The notes: a model not told the origin generated them from the sequence alone. Positions 1 to 6,939 are shown, counted from the first letter of the stretch. The stretch is DNA of 15,680 bases from Candidatus Peregrinibacteria bacterium (GCA_016186245.1 JACPLZ010000005.1:1-15680); one strand, 5' to 3'. Numbers and translations are program-made.

Positions 1-541
1 TAATGATTCCGGTAAAAGAAGTCATATATCCGGCATCCCAAACCTTTCTAGCAAATTCCAGCGAAGCGCCAAAACAATGAAACACAGCTTTCACATCCGG
101 AAATTCACCCAATAATTTCAAACAATCCTCATCCGCTCCCCTATTATGCACAATCACCGGCAATCCAACTTCATCCGCCAATCTCAAATGCCTTTCAAAA
201 CTTTTTTTCTGTTTTTCCGGATCAATTTCCGATCTCACATAATCCAAACCGGTTTCACCAATAGCCACAATCTTGCGATCAGCCCATTTTTTATCGGCAT
301 CAATCAACTTCCGCCATTCCTCCATCAATTCCTCATTCAAATCCAGGGCATCATCCGGCTGCAACCCAACAGTAGCAAACAAAAATTTCCCGTCAGCCAT
401 AGTCACAGACAGCCTGGAAAAATCCACTCCGCACCCGACATTGATAATCGCAGTCAAACCCGCTTCCTTTGCACGCTCAACCACCTTCCCGTAATCCTCC
501 TTAAACTCCGGCACCATCAAATGCGCATGTGTATCAATCAT
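1..541 (-). CDS. tatD: TatD-family metal-dependent hydrolase (3' part cut off by window edge)
   Basis: TatD proteins are metal-dependent TIM-barrel hydrolases of the amidohydrolase type, cytoplasmic, with DNase activity in studied members. The first ~180 of the usual ~255-265 residues are visible. Reading leftward from ATG 541-539, the protein opens with MIDTHAHL, which holds the HxH metal ligands. It continues with a GETGLDY segment (metal-binding Glu, around residue 96), then VIVHNR and FHCFG, both with the family's ligand histidines. No internal stop occurs before the edge. A -10-like TAATAT ends 6 nt before the ATG, and no Shine-Dalgarno sequence is seen, so the mRNA may be leaderless. 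The gene diverges from the aromatic operon and shares its control region. The family assignment is firm; the exact TatD/YcfH/YjjV subgroup cannot be told. Confidence 0.93.
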   Translation of the reverse strand, partial: MIDTHAHLMVPEFKEDYGKVVERAKEAGLTAIINVGCGVDFSRLSVTMADGKFLFATVGLQPDDALDLNEELMEEWRKLIDADKKWADRKIVAIGETGLDYVRSEIDPEKQKKSFERHLRLADEVGLPVIVHNRGADEDCLKLLGEFPDVKAVFHCFGASLEFARKVWDAGYMTSFTGII

Positions 542-547
542 AACCAC

Positions 548-577
548 ATATTACTTTGACAGGCCGCCAATAAGCAA
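548..577 (-). promoter_or_regulatory. Probable tatD promoter, interlocked with the aro promoter
   Basis: On the minus strand a TTGCTT (577-572), an 18-nt spacer and TAATAT (553-548) precede the tatD ATG by 6 nt. The -35 hexamer lies between the -35 and -10 of the rightward aro promoter, so the two could not be occupied by polymerase at once. The -35 is a weak match (3 of 6); the -10 is good. Confidence 0.5.
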
Positions 578-584
578 ATATACT
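556..584 (+). promoter_or_regulatory. Sigma70-type promoter of the aromatic operon
   Basis: TTGACA (556-561), a 17-nt spacer and TATACT (579-584) match the housekeeping consensus almost perfectly. The expected start of transcription is about A591, which is also the first base of an in-frame ATG for the leader peptide. It drives the attenuator and the aro genes downstream. Confidence 0.8.
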
Positions 585-590
585 GCCGGC

Positions 591-650
591 ATGCAAAACG
601 ATCTCATGCAGACATTCAGCTGGAACTTTTTTTACGCTTTCTTTAGCTGA
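591..650 (+). CDS. Aromatic-amino-acid leader peptide of the aro operon attenuator
   Basis: This short ORF reads MQTFSWNFFYAFFS from ATG 606, with TGA at 648-650. An in-frame ATG at 591 gives a 19-residue version (prefix MQNDL) and coincides with the predicted transcription start, which would make it leaderless. The 14-residue core has five Phe, one Trp and one Tyr, comparable in size and composition to the E. coli pheL leader. Its role is inferred to be as a sensor. A ribosome short of charged tRNA-Phe, -Tyr or -Trp would stall on these codons and change the fold of the RNA that follows (651-713), letting transcription continue into aroF. The stop codon directly abuts the antiterminator arm (651), as expected for classical attenuation. 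No Shine-Dalgarno sequence is seen. Which ATG is used is undecided. Confidence 0.8.
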   Translation: MQNDLMQTFSWNFFYAFFS

Positions 651-694
651 TTGCATGGGGTACCAGCCTGAATCTTCACTCCAACCTCATGCAA
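651..694 (+). promoter_or_regulatory. Antiterminator pairing of the aro attenuator
   Basis: TTGCATGGGG (651-660) can pair with CCTCATGCAA (685-694): ten base pairs, one of them G-U. This uses the 5' arm of the terminator hairpin, so the two folds are mutually exclusive. TTGCATG (651-657) can alternatively pair upstream with ATGCAA at 591-596 or CATGCA at 605-610 inside the leader ORF, giving the 1:2, 2:3 and 3:4 logic of amino acid operon attenuators. Confidence 0.75.
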
Positions 695-713
695 AAAGAA
701 ATGAGGTTTTTTT
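683..713 (+). terminator. Rho-independent terminator (attenuator) before aroF
   Basis: AACCTCAT (683-690) and ATGAGGTT (701-708) form an 8-bp stem over a 10-nt loop, followed by a seven-T run at 707-713 that overlaps the stem end. It lies between the leader peptide and the start of aroF. That placement fits premature termination of the operon's own transcript when aromatic amino acids are plentiful. Confidence 0.82.
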
Positions 714-742
714 ATAAACATACCCATAACCAACCAAACATC

Positions 743-1756
743 ATGATAATAGTAATGAAACCAGGCGCTCCGCAAAACGAAGCCGCCCACATCATCCAGG
801 AACTGGAAAAACAAAAACTCAAACCCGTACCTCTTTACGGCGTAGAAAGAACAGTCATTGCCGTAATAGGCGAGGAACGCGACCTCAACATCGGCCATCT
901 GGAAGCCATGCCAGGCGTAGAAAAAGTCATGCGGGTCGTTGAACCGTACAAACTTGTCAGCAAAAACACCAAAAAAGAACCGACAATAATCGAAGTCAAC
1001 GGCGTAAAAATCGGCAGCAGCCAGATAGCCGCAATCGCCGGCCCCTGCGCGGTAGAATCGGAAGAACAAATGGAATCAGTCATGAAAGATCTCTCCAAAA
1101 CAGGAATTAAAATTGTCAGAGCGGGAGCTTTTAAACCGCGCACAGATCCATATTCGTTTCAGGGACTCGGTTCACAAGGCCTAAAAATTTTACGCGAAAC
1201 AGCAGACCGGCACAGCATGGCAACCATCACGGAAGTACTCGACACCAGAGATGTGGAAATGGTTTGTGAATTCAGCGATATGATCCAGATCGGCGCAAGA
1301 AATATGCAAAATTTCAGCCTGTTAAAAGAAGTCGGCACGACAAAAAAACCGATCCTGCTTAAAAGAGGCATGGGCGCAACAGTCGAAGAACTCCTCCTCG
1401 CAGCCGAATATATCTTATCAAAAGGCAATCCCAATGTTATCCTTTGCGAAAGAGGCATCCGCACTTTTGAAAAAGAAACCCGCAATACCCTAGCACTGGC
1501 CACAGTCCCGCTTGTAAAAGAACTAAGCCACCTGCCGATAATCGTCGATCCAACTCACGCCACCGGCAAACGTTCCCTCATCGAACCGATGACCAAAGCC
1601 GCCATTGCCGCCGGCGCAGATGGATTCATAATAGAGGTGCATCCGAATCCTGAAGCAGCGCTTTCTGATGCGCAACAACAACTAACTCCACAGCAATTTT
1701 CCGAACTGATGAAAAATCTGCAGCCAATAATTGCAGCGGTTAATAAAACAATTTAA
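743..1756 (+). CDS. aroF: 3-deoxy-7-phosphoheptulonate (DAHP) synthase, type I-beta with N-terminal regulatory domain
   Basis: It condenses phosphoenolpyruvate and erythrose 4-phosphate to DAHP, the first step of the shikimate pathway. From ATG 743 it is 337 aa and collinear with the Thermotoga maritima enzyme (338 aa as I recall it). Residues 1-~70 form the ferredoxin-like domain that in that enzyme mediates feedback inhibition by Tyr/Phe. The catalytic barrel follows, with metal ligands Cys102 (AGPC), His272 (DPTH), Glu298 (IIEVH) and Asp309 (LSDA), plus KPRT at 131-134 for substrate binding. An in-frame ATG at 689 is rejected as the start because it lies inside the terminator hairpin and adds 18 residues with no counterpart in that enzyme. 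No clear Shine-Dalgarno sequence. The stop overlaps the aroB start (TAATG). The gene is probably under double control: leader-peptide attenuation and allosteric inhibition. The symbol could equally be aroG. Confidence 0.95.
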   Translation: MIIVMKPGAPQNEAAHIIQELEKQKLKPVPLYGVERTVIAVIGEERDLNIGHLEAMPGVEKVMRVVEPYKLVSKNTKKEPTIIEVNGVKIGSSQIAAIAGPCAVESEEQMESVMKDLSKTGIKIVRAGAFKPRTDPYSFQGLGSQGLKILRETADRHSMATITEVLDTRDVEMVCEFSDMIQIGARNMQNFSLLKEVGTTKKPILLKRGMGATVEELLLAAEYILSKGNPNVILCERGIRTFEKETRNTLALATVPLVKELSHLPIIVDPTHATGKRSLIEPMTKAAIAAGADGFIIEVHPNPEAALSDAQQQLTPQQFSELMKNLQPIIAAVNKTI

Positions 1757-2703
1757 TGCCAACAATCAAAGTAAAACTAAGAAAAAAACAGGACACTTCC
1801 TACGGAATAATCATCAGCGGAAATTGCACGGACAATCTGCCCGAATATTTAAAAAAACAGAAAATCGGCGACAAATACGCGATTATCACCGATTCAAAAG
1901 TTAAAAAAATATACGGCGGCAGCTTAAAAAAATATCTTCGGAAAAATGGACTGATTGCGGAATTATTTGCCTTTTCAGAAGGCGAAAAATCAAAAAACAT
2001 TTCAACAGTCGAAAAATTGTCTGAAGAAATGATCGAAAAAGGCTTTAATCGCAAGGATGCAGTCATTGCACTCGGAGGAGGAGTTGTAGGCGATACTGCC
2101 GGTTTTTTGGCTTCAATTTATATGCGCGTGGGCACATTTTATCAGCCAAAAGCAGTTTTTATGGATCCAAAATATTTAAAAACTCTTTCCCGAAACCAGA
2201 TACGCAATGGATTGGCTGAAATCATTAAATATGGCGTTATTATGGACAAAAACCTGTTCACATTTATTGAACAAAATCTGAATAAAATTTTTGAACTAAA
2301 AACAGGCGCAATTGAAAAAATAATTACAAGATCAGTGAAAATAAAAGCCGCCATAGTGGAAAAGGATGAAAAAGAATCAAAGCTGAGAATGATCCTTAAT
2401 TACGGACACACTTACGGCCATGCAATAGAAAAACTCTCAGGATATAAATTGCCGCACGGCTATGCAATCAGTATCGGTATGGTAATCGCCAATGAAATAG
2501 CGGTTAAAAAAGGTTTATTGAAAGAACAGGATTCTGAAAGAATAAAAAATTTACTCAAAAAAGCAGGATTACCGGTTACAACAATGAAAAAACCGACAAA
2601 AAAAGATTTACTTTCCGACAAAAAAAGATACGGAAATATTTTAAACCTGATTTTGCCGACAACAATAGGAAAAGCAAAAATTTACCAGGAAAAATGCCAA
2701 TAA
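1756..2703 (+). CDS. aroB: 3-dehydroquinate synthase with an apparent ~33-residue internal deletion
   Basis: AroB converts DAHP to 3-dehydroquinate using NAD and a divalent metal (step 2). Recognisable parts are GGGVVGDTAGF (107-117), FYQPKAVFMDP (128-138), the GLAEIIKYG helix (152-160, with metal-ligand Glu), NYGHTYGHAIE (215-225, His ligands) and LPHGYAISIGM (232-242). The protein is 315 aa against ~355-360 usual. The shortfall falls at one place. After YMR (122-124) the family has a segment of the type PFxQVPTTLLAQVDSSVGGK, then TGVN and LGKN, before GTFYQPKA; here R124 is followed directly by VGTFYQP. That segment carries conserved Asp, Lys and Asn residues of the active site. The frame is kept. 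It could be a true in-frame deletion, an assembly artefact or a variant enzyme; if true, activity is doubtful. TAATG overlap with aroF; the end overlaps aroA. Confidence 0.9.
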   Translation: MPTIKVKLRKKQDTSYGIIISGNCTDNLPEYLKKQKIGDKYAIITDSKVKKIYGGSLKKYLRKNGLIAELFAFSEGEKSKNISTVEKLSEEMIEKGFNRKDAVIALGGGVVGDTAGFLASIYMRVGTFYQPKAVFMDPKYLKTLSRNQIRNGLAEIIKYGVIMDKNLFTFIEQNLNKIFELKTGAIEKIITRSVKIKAAIVEKDEKESKLRMILNYGHTYGHAIEKLSGYKLPHGYAISIGMVIANEIAVKKGLLKEQDSERIKNLLKKAGLPVTTMKKPTKKDLLSDKKRYGNILNLILPTTIGKAKIYQEKCQ

Positions 2704-4046
2704 AAGACATGCTGAAAATTACTCCGCCTGGTTCCAAAAGCATCGCCAATCGCGCATTGATTCTTGCGGCCTTAACAAAGAACAAAACAACTCTAAAAAA
2801 TATTCCAAAGTGCGATGACACAGCTCACCTGATCAAAGGGCTTAAAAAATTTGGAATAAAAACAGCTCGGCCAATAAAAAGCAACAAGCCAATCAATATT
2901 TACACAGGAAATGCCGGCACCGCCACACGTTTTCTCACAGCACTTGCAACACTAACAGAAAAAAACATCATCATAACCGGAGACAAACGAATACAACAAA
3001 GACCAATCGCTCCACTGACTAAAGCATTAAATCAACTGGGAGCAAAAGTCAGTGACAAAAACGGCTATCCTCCGATTACAATTTATCCTCAAAAACCGGA
3101 GGGTGGGATCATTACAATTCCAGGAAATATCAGCAGTCAATTCATTTCCGCTCTGCTTATAATCGCCCCATTTTTAGAGAAAAAAACAATCATCAATATT
3201 GATCAAAAACTTTATTCACAGCCATATGTACAAACCACCATAAAGGTCATGCAATCGTTTAATCTTAAGATAATGAACAAAAATTTTCGTCAATTCATAA
3301 TCAATCCACAAAAAACAAATCCGCCTAAGAACTACACCATTGAAGGCGATGCGTCATCGGCATCATACATCGGAGCTTACGCTGCTTTACATCCTGACAA
3401 AAAGATATCGATAAAAAATATCCATAAAAATTCTATCCAGGGCGATATTTTATTCCTGAATCTTCTCGAAAAAATGGGATGCAAAATATCTCATGAAAAA
3501 CATGGCATAACAATTGTCGGACCAAAAAAATTAAAATCACTCGGCCGAATTGACATGAACAAAACACCGGATTTAGTCATGACATTTGCAGTTTTGGCAT
3601 TATTCACAACTGGCATCACAACAATCACCAATATCGCAAATCTCCGTATCAAAGAAACAGACCGCATAGCAGCGCTAAAAACTGAACTCACCAAATTAAA
3701 TGCAAAAGTAGAAACAGGTAAAGATTTCATCAGCATAACACCACCAAAAGCACTTCTCAAGGAAGCTCTGAAAATCGATGCAATGCAAGGAAGCAAGCTA
3801 TTTATGCCAGAGCCGTATTTACTGATACGGCGAGCAAGAAATTGCGCAGCTGACGAAGCAGTGCGCGATTTTCACAGCTTCCCGAAAAAATCTGTTACAA
3901 TCGAAACCTATAATGATCATCGCATAGCAATGTCTTTTGGAATCCTCGCTGATATTTTACCAAATTTACAGATAAAAAATCCGGGTTGTGTATCAAAAAG
4001 TTATACAAACTTTTGGAAAGACTTGGCCAGACTCAAAAAATCATGA
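2694..4046 (+). CDS. aroA: 3-phosphoshikimate 1-carboxyvinyltransferase (EPSP synthase) with an internal insertion
   Basis: It transfers enolpyruvyl from PEP to shikimate 3-phosphate (step 6). Motifs in order: PPGSKSIANR (11-20, PEP/S3P-binding Lys and Arg), GNAGTATR (72-79), SSQFISALL, EGDASSASY, the TPDLVMTFAV aspartate segment, RIKETDRIAALKTEL, YNDHRIAMSFG (406-416) and PGCVSKSYTNFWKDL near the C-terminus. At 450 aa it is slightly long. Between ITPPK (348-352) and YNDHR there are ~53 residues where ~10 are normal; the extra part is basic, has two cysteines, and lies over palindromic DNA at 3812-3866. ATG 2694 overlaps aroB by 10 bp; ATG 2709 (residue 6, MLKITPPGSKS) is an equally good start. 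The stop overlaps the next start (ATGA), implying coupled translation. Confidence 0.94.
   Translation: MPIKDMLKITPPGSKSIANRALILAALTKNKTTLKNIPKCDDTAHLIKGLKKFGIKTARPIKSNKPINIYTGNAGTATRFLTALATLTEKNIIITGDKRIQQRPIAPLTKALNQLGAKVSDKNGYPPITIYPQKPEGGIITIPGNISSQFISALLIIAPFLEKKTIINIDQKLYSQPYVQTTIKVMQSFNLKIMNKNFRQFIINPQKTNPPKNYTIEGDASSASYIGAYAALHPDKKISIKNIHKNSIQGDILFLNLLEKMGCKISHEKHGITIVGPKKLKSLGRIDMNKTPDLVMTFAVLALFTTGITTITNIANLRIKETDRIAALKTELTKLNAKVETGKDFISITPPKALLKEALKIDAMQGSKLFMPEPYLLIRRARNCAADEAVRDFHSFPKKSVTIETYNDHRIAMSFGILADILPNLQIKNPGCVSKSYTNFWKDLARLKKS
3812..3866. repeat. Palindromic segment inside aroA (in-frame insertion candidate)
   Basis: GCCGTAT (3812-3818) and ATACGGC (3825-3831) form a perfect 7-bp stem with a 6-nt loop. 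A second pair, GCGCA (3844-3848) and TGCGC (3862-3866), lies within a longer imperfect pairing of GAAATTGCGCA with TGCGCGATTTTC. The two stems coincide with the part of AroA that has no counterpart in the family, suggesting a REP-like unit inserted in frame. No second copy is in the window, so element status is inference. Confidence 0.5.
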
Positions 4047-5191
4047 AAACACCCCTAAGCACCCTACACCTTGCATCCTTCAACGGAGTCATCAGGAGTC
4101 TCAACATGATGATGACTTTTTTCTTTGCAATTTACTTCATTCAAATAGGGTTTTCCGGCGCTCAAATCGGACTGCTGTTTGCCATTAACAGCATTACAAG
4201 TCTTATAACCATTCTTCCATCGGGATTTAGCAACGACAAATTTCATTCCAAAAATCTCATCAGTCTATCCCTGATCATGATGGCAATAATGTATACCGGT
4301 CTGGCGGCAACGCAAAATCTCATACTGATTGCCATAGTTTTTTTGCTGGGAGGTATCGGCCGCAACATCTATTCCACTTCCATCGAAAGCCTTTTCTACA
4401 AAACAACCAACCACGAGACCATATCAAAAGAGATAGGCACCATGCACAGCACAAATTATTTCATCATGGGTCTAAGCATAATTATTGGCGGATATTTCCT
4501 TCAACAAAATATCAGTTACGAAACCATTTTCCTCGCCATCGGCATTATATTCCTTTTTCTCTTACTCATCGGCCAAATCATCCTGCCAATCAATCAAATA
4601 ACAGAATTTGAAATTGTACACTATAAAAAAGACCTGTTCAAAAAAGAAATCTTTTTTTTCATGTTGATAGTTTTCCTCTTTTCACTGCACATCGGAGCTG
4701 AACTCACAAGTTATGGACCATTTTTAAAAAACTATCTCAAATTAAATTCACTGGAAACCGGACTCTATATAGGAACAGCCATTTTATTCATGGTTCCTGT
4801 GAGCAAACTCATCGGACAAAAACTTTCCAGATTCCAGGCAAAAAACATTTTAAAATTCGGCCTCTTATTTAGCGGTCTTTTTCACATTTTGATGGTAAAT
4901 GAAAATGTTGCGCTATCCTTCGCTTTTCGTGCATTGCATGAGATCGGCGACTCTGCAGTCTTTTTCTTCCTTTGGTTCTTTACCACCAAACTATTCACCG
5001 CAGACCGCATCGGCGGCAACAACAGTATCGGCATTTTTATCAACGCGCTTGGAGCCACCATAAGTTCGATCATCTTTGGACAAATTGCCGCAAATTATGG
5101 CTATCATATACCATTGATTATCAGCGGAAGCACAACTCTACTCGCTTTCCTGCTCGTCATTTCTTTTACTCATTTAATTGATCGCAAATGA
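4043..5191 (+). CDS. MFS transporter in the aromatic operon (substrate unknown)
   Basis: A 382-residue integral membrane protein with about a dozen hydrophobic segments spread over its length, typical of the major facilitator superfamily. A charged loop near residues 185-205 (EIVHYKKDLFKKE) marks the expected break between the two six-helix halves. After helix 2 there is a PSGFSNDKFHSKN stretch resembling the family's loop 2-3 motif. The start at ATG 4043 is chosen because it overlaps the aroA stop (ATGA); a longer reading from 3986 lies wholly inside aroA. The stop overlaps the aroK start in the same way, so the gene sits between two shikimate genes in one translationally coupled run. Context suggests transport of a pathway intermediate or aromatic compound, but nothing in the sequence identifies the substrate or direction. 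Confidence 0.85.
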   Translation: MKTPLSTLHLASFNGVIRSLNMMMTFFFAIYFIQIGFSGAQIGLLFAINSITSLITILPSGFSNDKFHSKNLISLSLIMMAIMYTGLAATQNLILIAIVFLLGGIGRNIYSTSIESLFYKTTNHETISKEIGTMHSTNYFIMGLSIIIGGYFLQQNISYETIFLAIGIIFLFLLLIGQIILPINQITEFEIVHYKKDLFKKEIFFFMLIVFLFSLHIGAELTSYGPFLKNYLKLNSLETGLYIGTAILFMVPVSKLIGQKLSRFQAKNILKFGLLFSGLFHILMVNENVALSFAFRALHEIGDSAVFFFLWFFTTKLFTADRIGGNNSIGIFINALGATISSIIFGQIAANYGYHIPLIISGSTTLLAFLLVISFTHLIDRK

Positions 5192-5694
5192 ACATAGTGT
5201 TAATCGGCCTGCGCGGCAGCGGTAAAACAAAAATAGGACGCATACTTGCAGAAAAACTTGGCTGGATTTTTTTTGATATCGATAAAGAGATTGAAAAACA
5301 GGAAAAAAATACCATTACCGGAATCGTCAAATTTCACAGCTGGAAATACTTTCGCGAGCTGGAAAAAAATATCACCAAAAAAACAGCCGCATTGGATAAA
5401 ACAGTTATTTCAACAGGCGGTGGCACGATACTGTATCCGGAAAATGAAAAAATTCTCAAAAAAAACAGCACAATTATTTATCTTCATCGCACACCGGATA
5501 ATTGCGCTAAATGGCTTAAAAAAGACCAAAAACGTCCACCGCTAACAGGCGCAAAAACGCTGGAAGAAGAAATGCAGACACTCTACATCCAGCGACACCA
5601 TATCTACGAAAAAAATGCCAATCTTATTTTTAACAGAACGGAAGATGCCAACAAAGATGCCAAAAAAATTATTAAGCTTTTATCCTCAACATAG
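5188..5694 (+). CDS. aroK: Shikimate kinase
   Basis: It phosphorylates shikimate at the 3-hydroxyl with ATP (step 5), supplying the substrate of AroA. At 168 aa it has the usual size. GLRGSGKTKIG (7-17) is the Walker A loop. DIDKEIE (about 30-36) holds the shikimate/Mg-binding aspartate. YFRELE carries the shikimate-binding arginine. STGGGTI is the Walker B-like GGG motif. RPPLTG is the lid arginine segment, and the RHHIYEKNA arginine follows. All key residues appear present. ATG overlaps the MFS stop (ATGA). It is the last gene of the operon; its 3' end overlaps the convergent U32 gene by 23 bp. Genes for 3-dehydroquinate dehydratase, shikimate dehydrogenase and chorismate synthase are not in the window. 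Confidence 0.95.
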   Translation: MNIVLIGLRGSGKTKIGRILAEKLGWIFFDIDKEIEKQEKNTITGIVKFHSWKYFRELEKNITKKTAALDKTVISTGGGTILYPENEKILKKNSTIIYLHRTPDNCAKWLKKDQKRPPLTGAKTLEEEMQTLYIQRHHIYEKNANLIFNRTEDANKDAKKIIKLLSST

Positions 5695-6910
5695 TCCCGT
5701 ATTCCAAACCATCATTCAGCTTAAACAACCGGTTTCCCGCCCCTCCATGCACAGTATCGACAGGTTTTCCTTCCAGATCAAAAAGGTCTTCCACCTTCAT
5801 GGAAAATTGTTTGCCCGGAGCCATAATTTCAACCTCCTGCCCCTTTTCAAGGCGATTTCTTACCGAAACTTCATATAGCCCTTTACTCTTTCTTTCCATA
5901 ATCATTCCCACAAAAAAATAATTCTGCAATGGCGCGCTGCTTTCGTAATAGATATCATTATCAGCAGGAAAACCAAAAAGATAACCTGGTATAAATCCCC
6001 TATTTGCCGTTTTATAAACTTCATTCAACAACGTTTTATCAAATTCCCTGCCTTCAAGCATATCATCAATCGCCCTACGATAAGCCTTTGCCACAGTCGC
6101 CAGATAATATTCCGTCTTGTTTCGCCCCTCAACTTTGAAACTGCAAATTCCCGCATCAACCAGATCTTTGAGATAAGGTAACAGACAGTTATCCTTTGAA
6201 TTCATAAAATACGTGCCATTGCTATCCTCCTCGACAGGCATAAATTGGCCGGGACGTTTTTCTTCCTCAAGATAAACTTTATACTTCCACCGGCAACTAT
6301 GGGAACACGCCCCCTGATTGGAATCACGCCCGGTCATATAGTTGGAAAGCAGACATCGGCCGCTATAAGCCATGCAAATCGCACCGTGGACAAAAAATTC
6401 CAGCTCAATACCGGGAACTTTTTCACTGATATCTTTGATATCCTTTAACATCAGCTCACGCGGCAAAATTATGCGGCTCGCTCCATGATCTTTCCAAAAC
6501 TTCACCCCACGCCAGTTGAGAACATTGGCCTGTACCGACATATGCAAAACCGCTTCCGGATAATATTCTTTAATCATCTCAAACACGCCGGGATCAGCCA
6601 CAATAATAGCATCCGGCTTCACCTCTTTTCGCAAAAAATTTATATGTTTTTTAATGATTTCCATTTTTTCGCTGCGCGGAAAAGCGTTCATGGTGATATA
6701 AAAAGTTTTTCCGGCTTTACGAACCAATTTTACCCCTTCCAAAAGATCATCCTTTGTGAAACCGCCCTCTTTGCAGCGCAAACTAAAAGGCGAAAAACCC
6801 ATATAAAAGGCATCTCCTCCATACAAAATACCTATCTTCAATTTCTCCAGATTACCGGCTGGCAACAATAATTCAGGCTTTTTTACGGCTTTTTTCAGGA
6901 TATTTTTCAT
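5672..6910 (-). CDS. Peptidase U32 family protein (TrhP/YegQ-like tRNA hydroxylation protein)
   Basis: U32 proteins were first named as collagenases, but YegQ (TrhP) and relatives act in prephenate-dependent 5-hydroxyuridine formation in tRNA. The N-terminal part has PELLLPAGNLEKLKIGILYGGDA. The U32 signature lies in ELEFFVHGAICMAYSGRCLLS, with two Cys, followed by ACSHSCRW with two more, matching the four-Cys cluster site. A FKVEGRNK segment and a C-terminal beta-rich domain follow. From ATG 6910 it is 412 aa. ATG 6919 and TTG 6928 are in-frame alternatives, but a TATAAT at 6923-6918 overlaps them and ends 7 nt before ATG 6910, so the shorter start is preferred and may be leaderless. If it is TrhP, its need for prephenate, a shikimate-pathway product, gives a link to the neighbouring aro genes; this is inference. 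Confidence 0.88.
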   Translation of the reverse strand: MKNILKKAVKKPELLLPAGNLEKLKIGILYGGDAFYMGFSPFSLRCKEGGFTKDDLLEGVKLVRKAGKTFYITMNAFPRSEKMEIIKKHINFLRKEVKPDAIIVADPGVFEMIKEYYPEAVLHMSVQANVLNWRGVKFWKDHGASRIILPRELMLKDIKDISEKVPGIELEFFVHGAICMAYSGRCLLSNYMTGRDSNQGACSHSCRWKYKVYLEEEKRPGQFMPVEEDSNGTYFMNSKDNCLLPYLKDLVDAGICSFKVEGRNKTEYYLATVAKAYRRAIDDMLEGREFDKTLLNEVYKTANRGFIPGYLFGFPADNDIYYESSAPLQNYFFVGMIMERKSKGLYEVSVRNRLEKGQEVEIMAPGKQFSMKVEDLFDLEGKPVDTVHGGAGNRLFKLNDGLEYGTMLRIKA

Positions 6911-6917
6911 AAGATAC

Positions 6918-6923
6918 ATTATA
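6918..6923 (-). promoter_or_regulatory. -10 element of the U32 gene promoter
   Basis: A perfect TATAAT reads leftward at 6923-6918 and ends 7 nt before ATG 6910. No convincing -35 is seen; that region would overlap the -10 of the divergent nadB promoter. It predicts a leaderless transcript. Confidence 0.6.
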
Positions 6924-6939
6924 GCCAAGCCATAATATC

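Noticed and set aside
146..559. A 137-aa plus-strand ORF at the left end.
   Set aside because: It is antisense to tatD, which has clear family motifs; it is low-complexity and not recognisable.
600..713. A T-box or other riboswitch before aroF.
   Set aside because: The leader is too short for a T-box, no T-box consensus (UGGN'CCR-like) is seen, and the aromatic-rich ORF plus alternative pairings explain the region.
689..742. An 18-residue N-terminal extension of DAHP synthase from ATG 689.
   Set aside because: The ATG lies in the terminator stem, and the enzyme from ATG 743 matches the Thermotoga-type length and ligand numbering exactly.
3986..4042. A longer MFS N-terminus starting at 3986 inside aroA.
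   Set aside because: The extension is the out-of-frame translation of the conserved aroA C-terminus; ATG 4043 overlaps the aroA stop as in a coupled operon.
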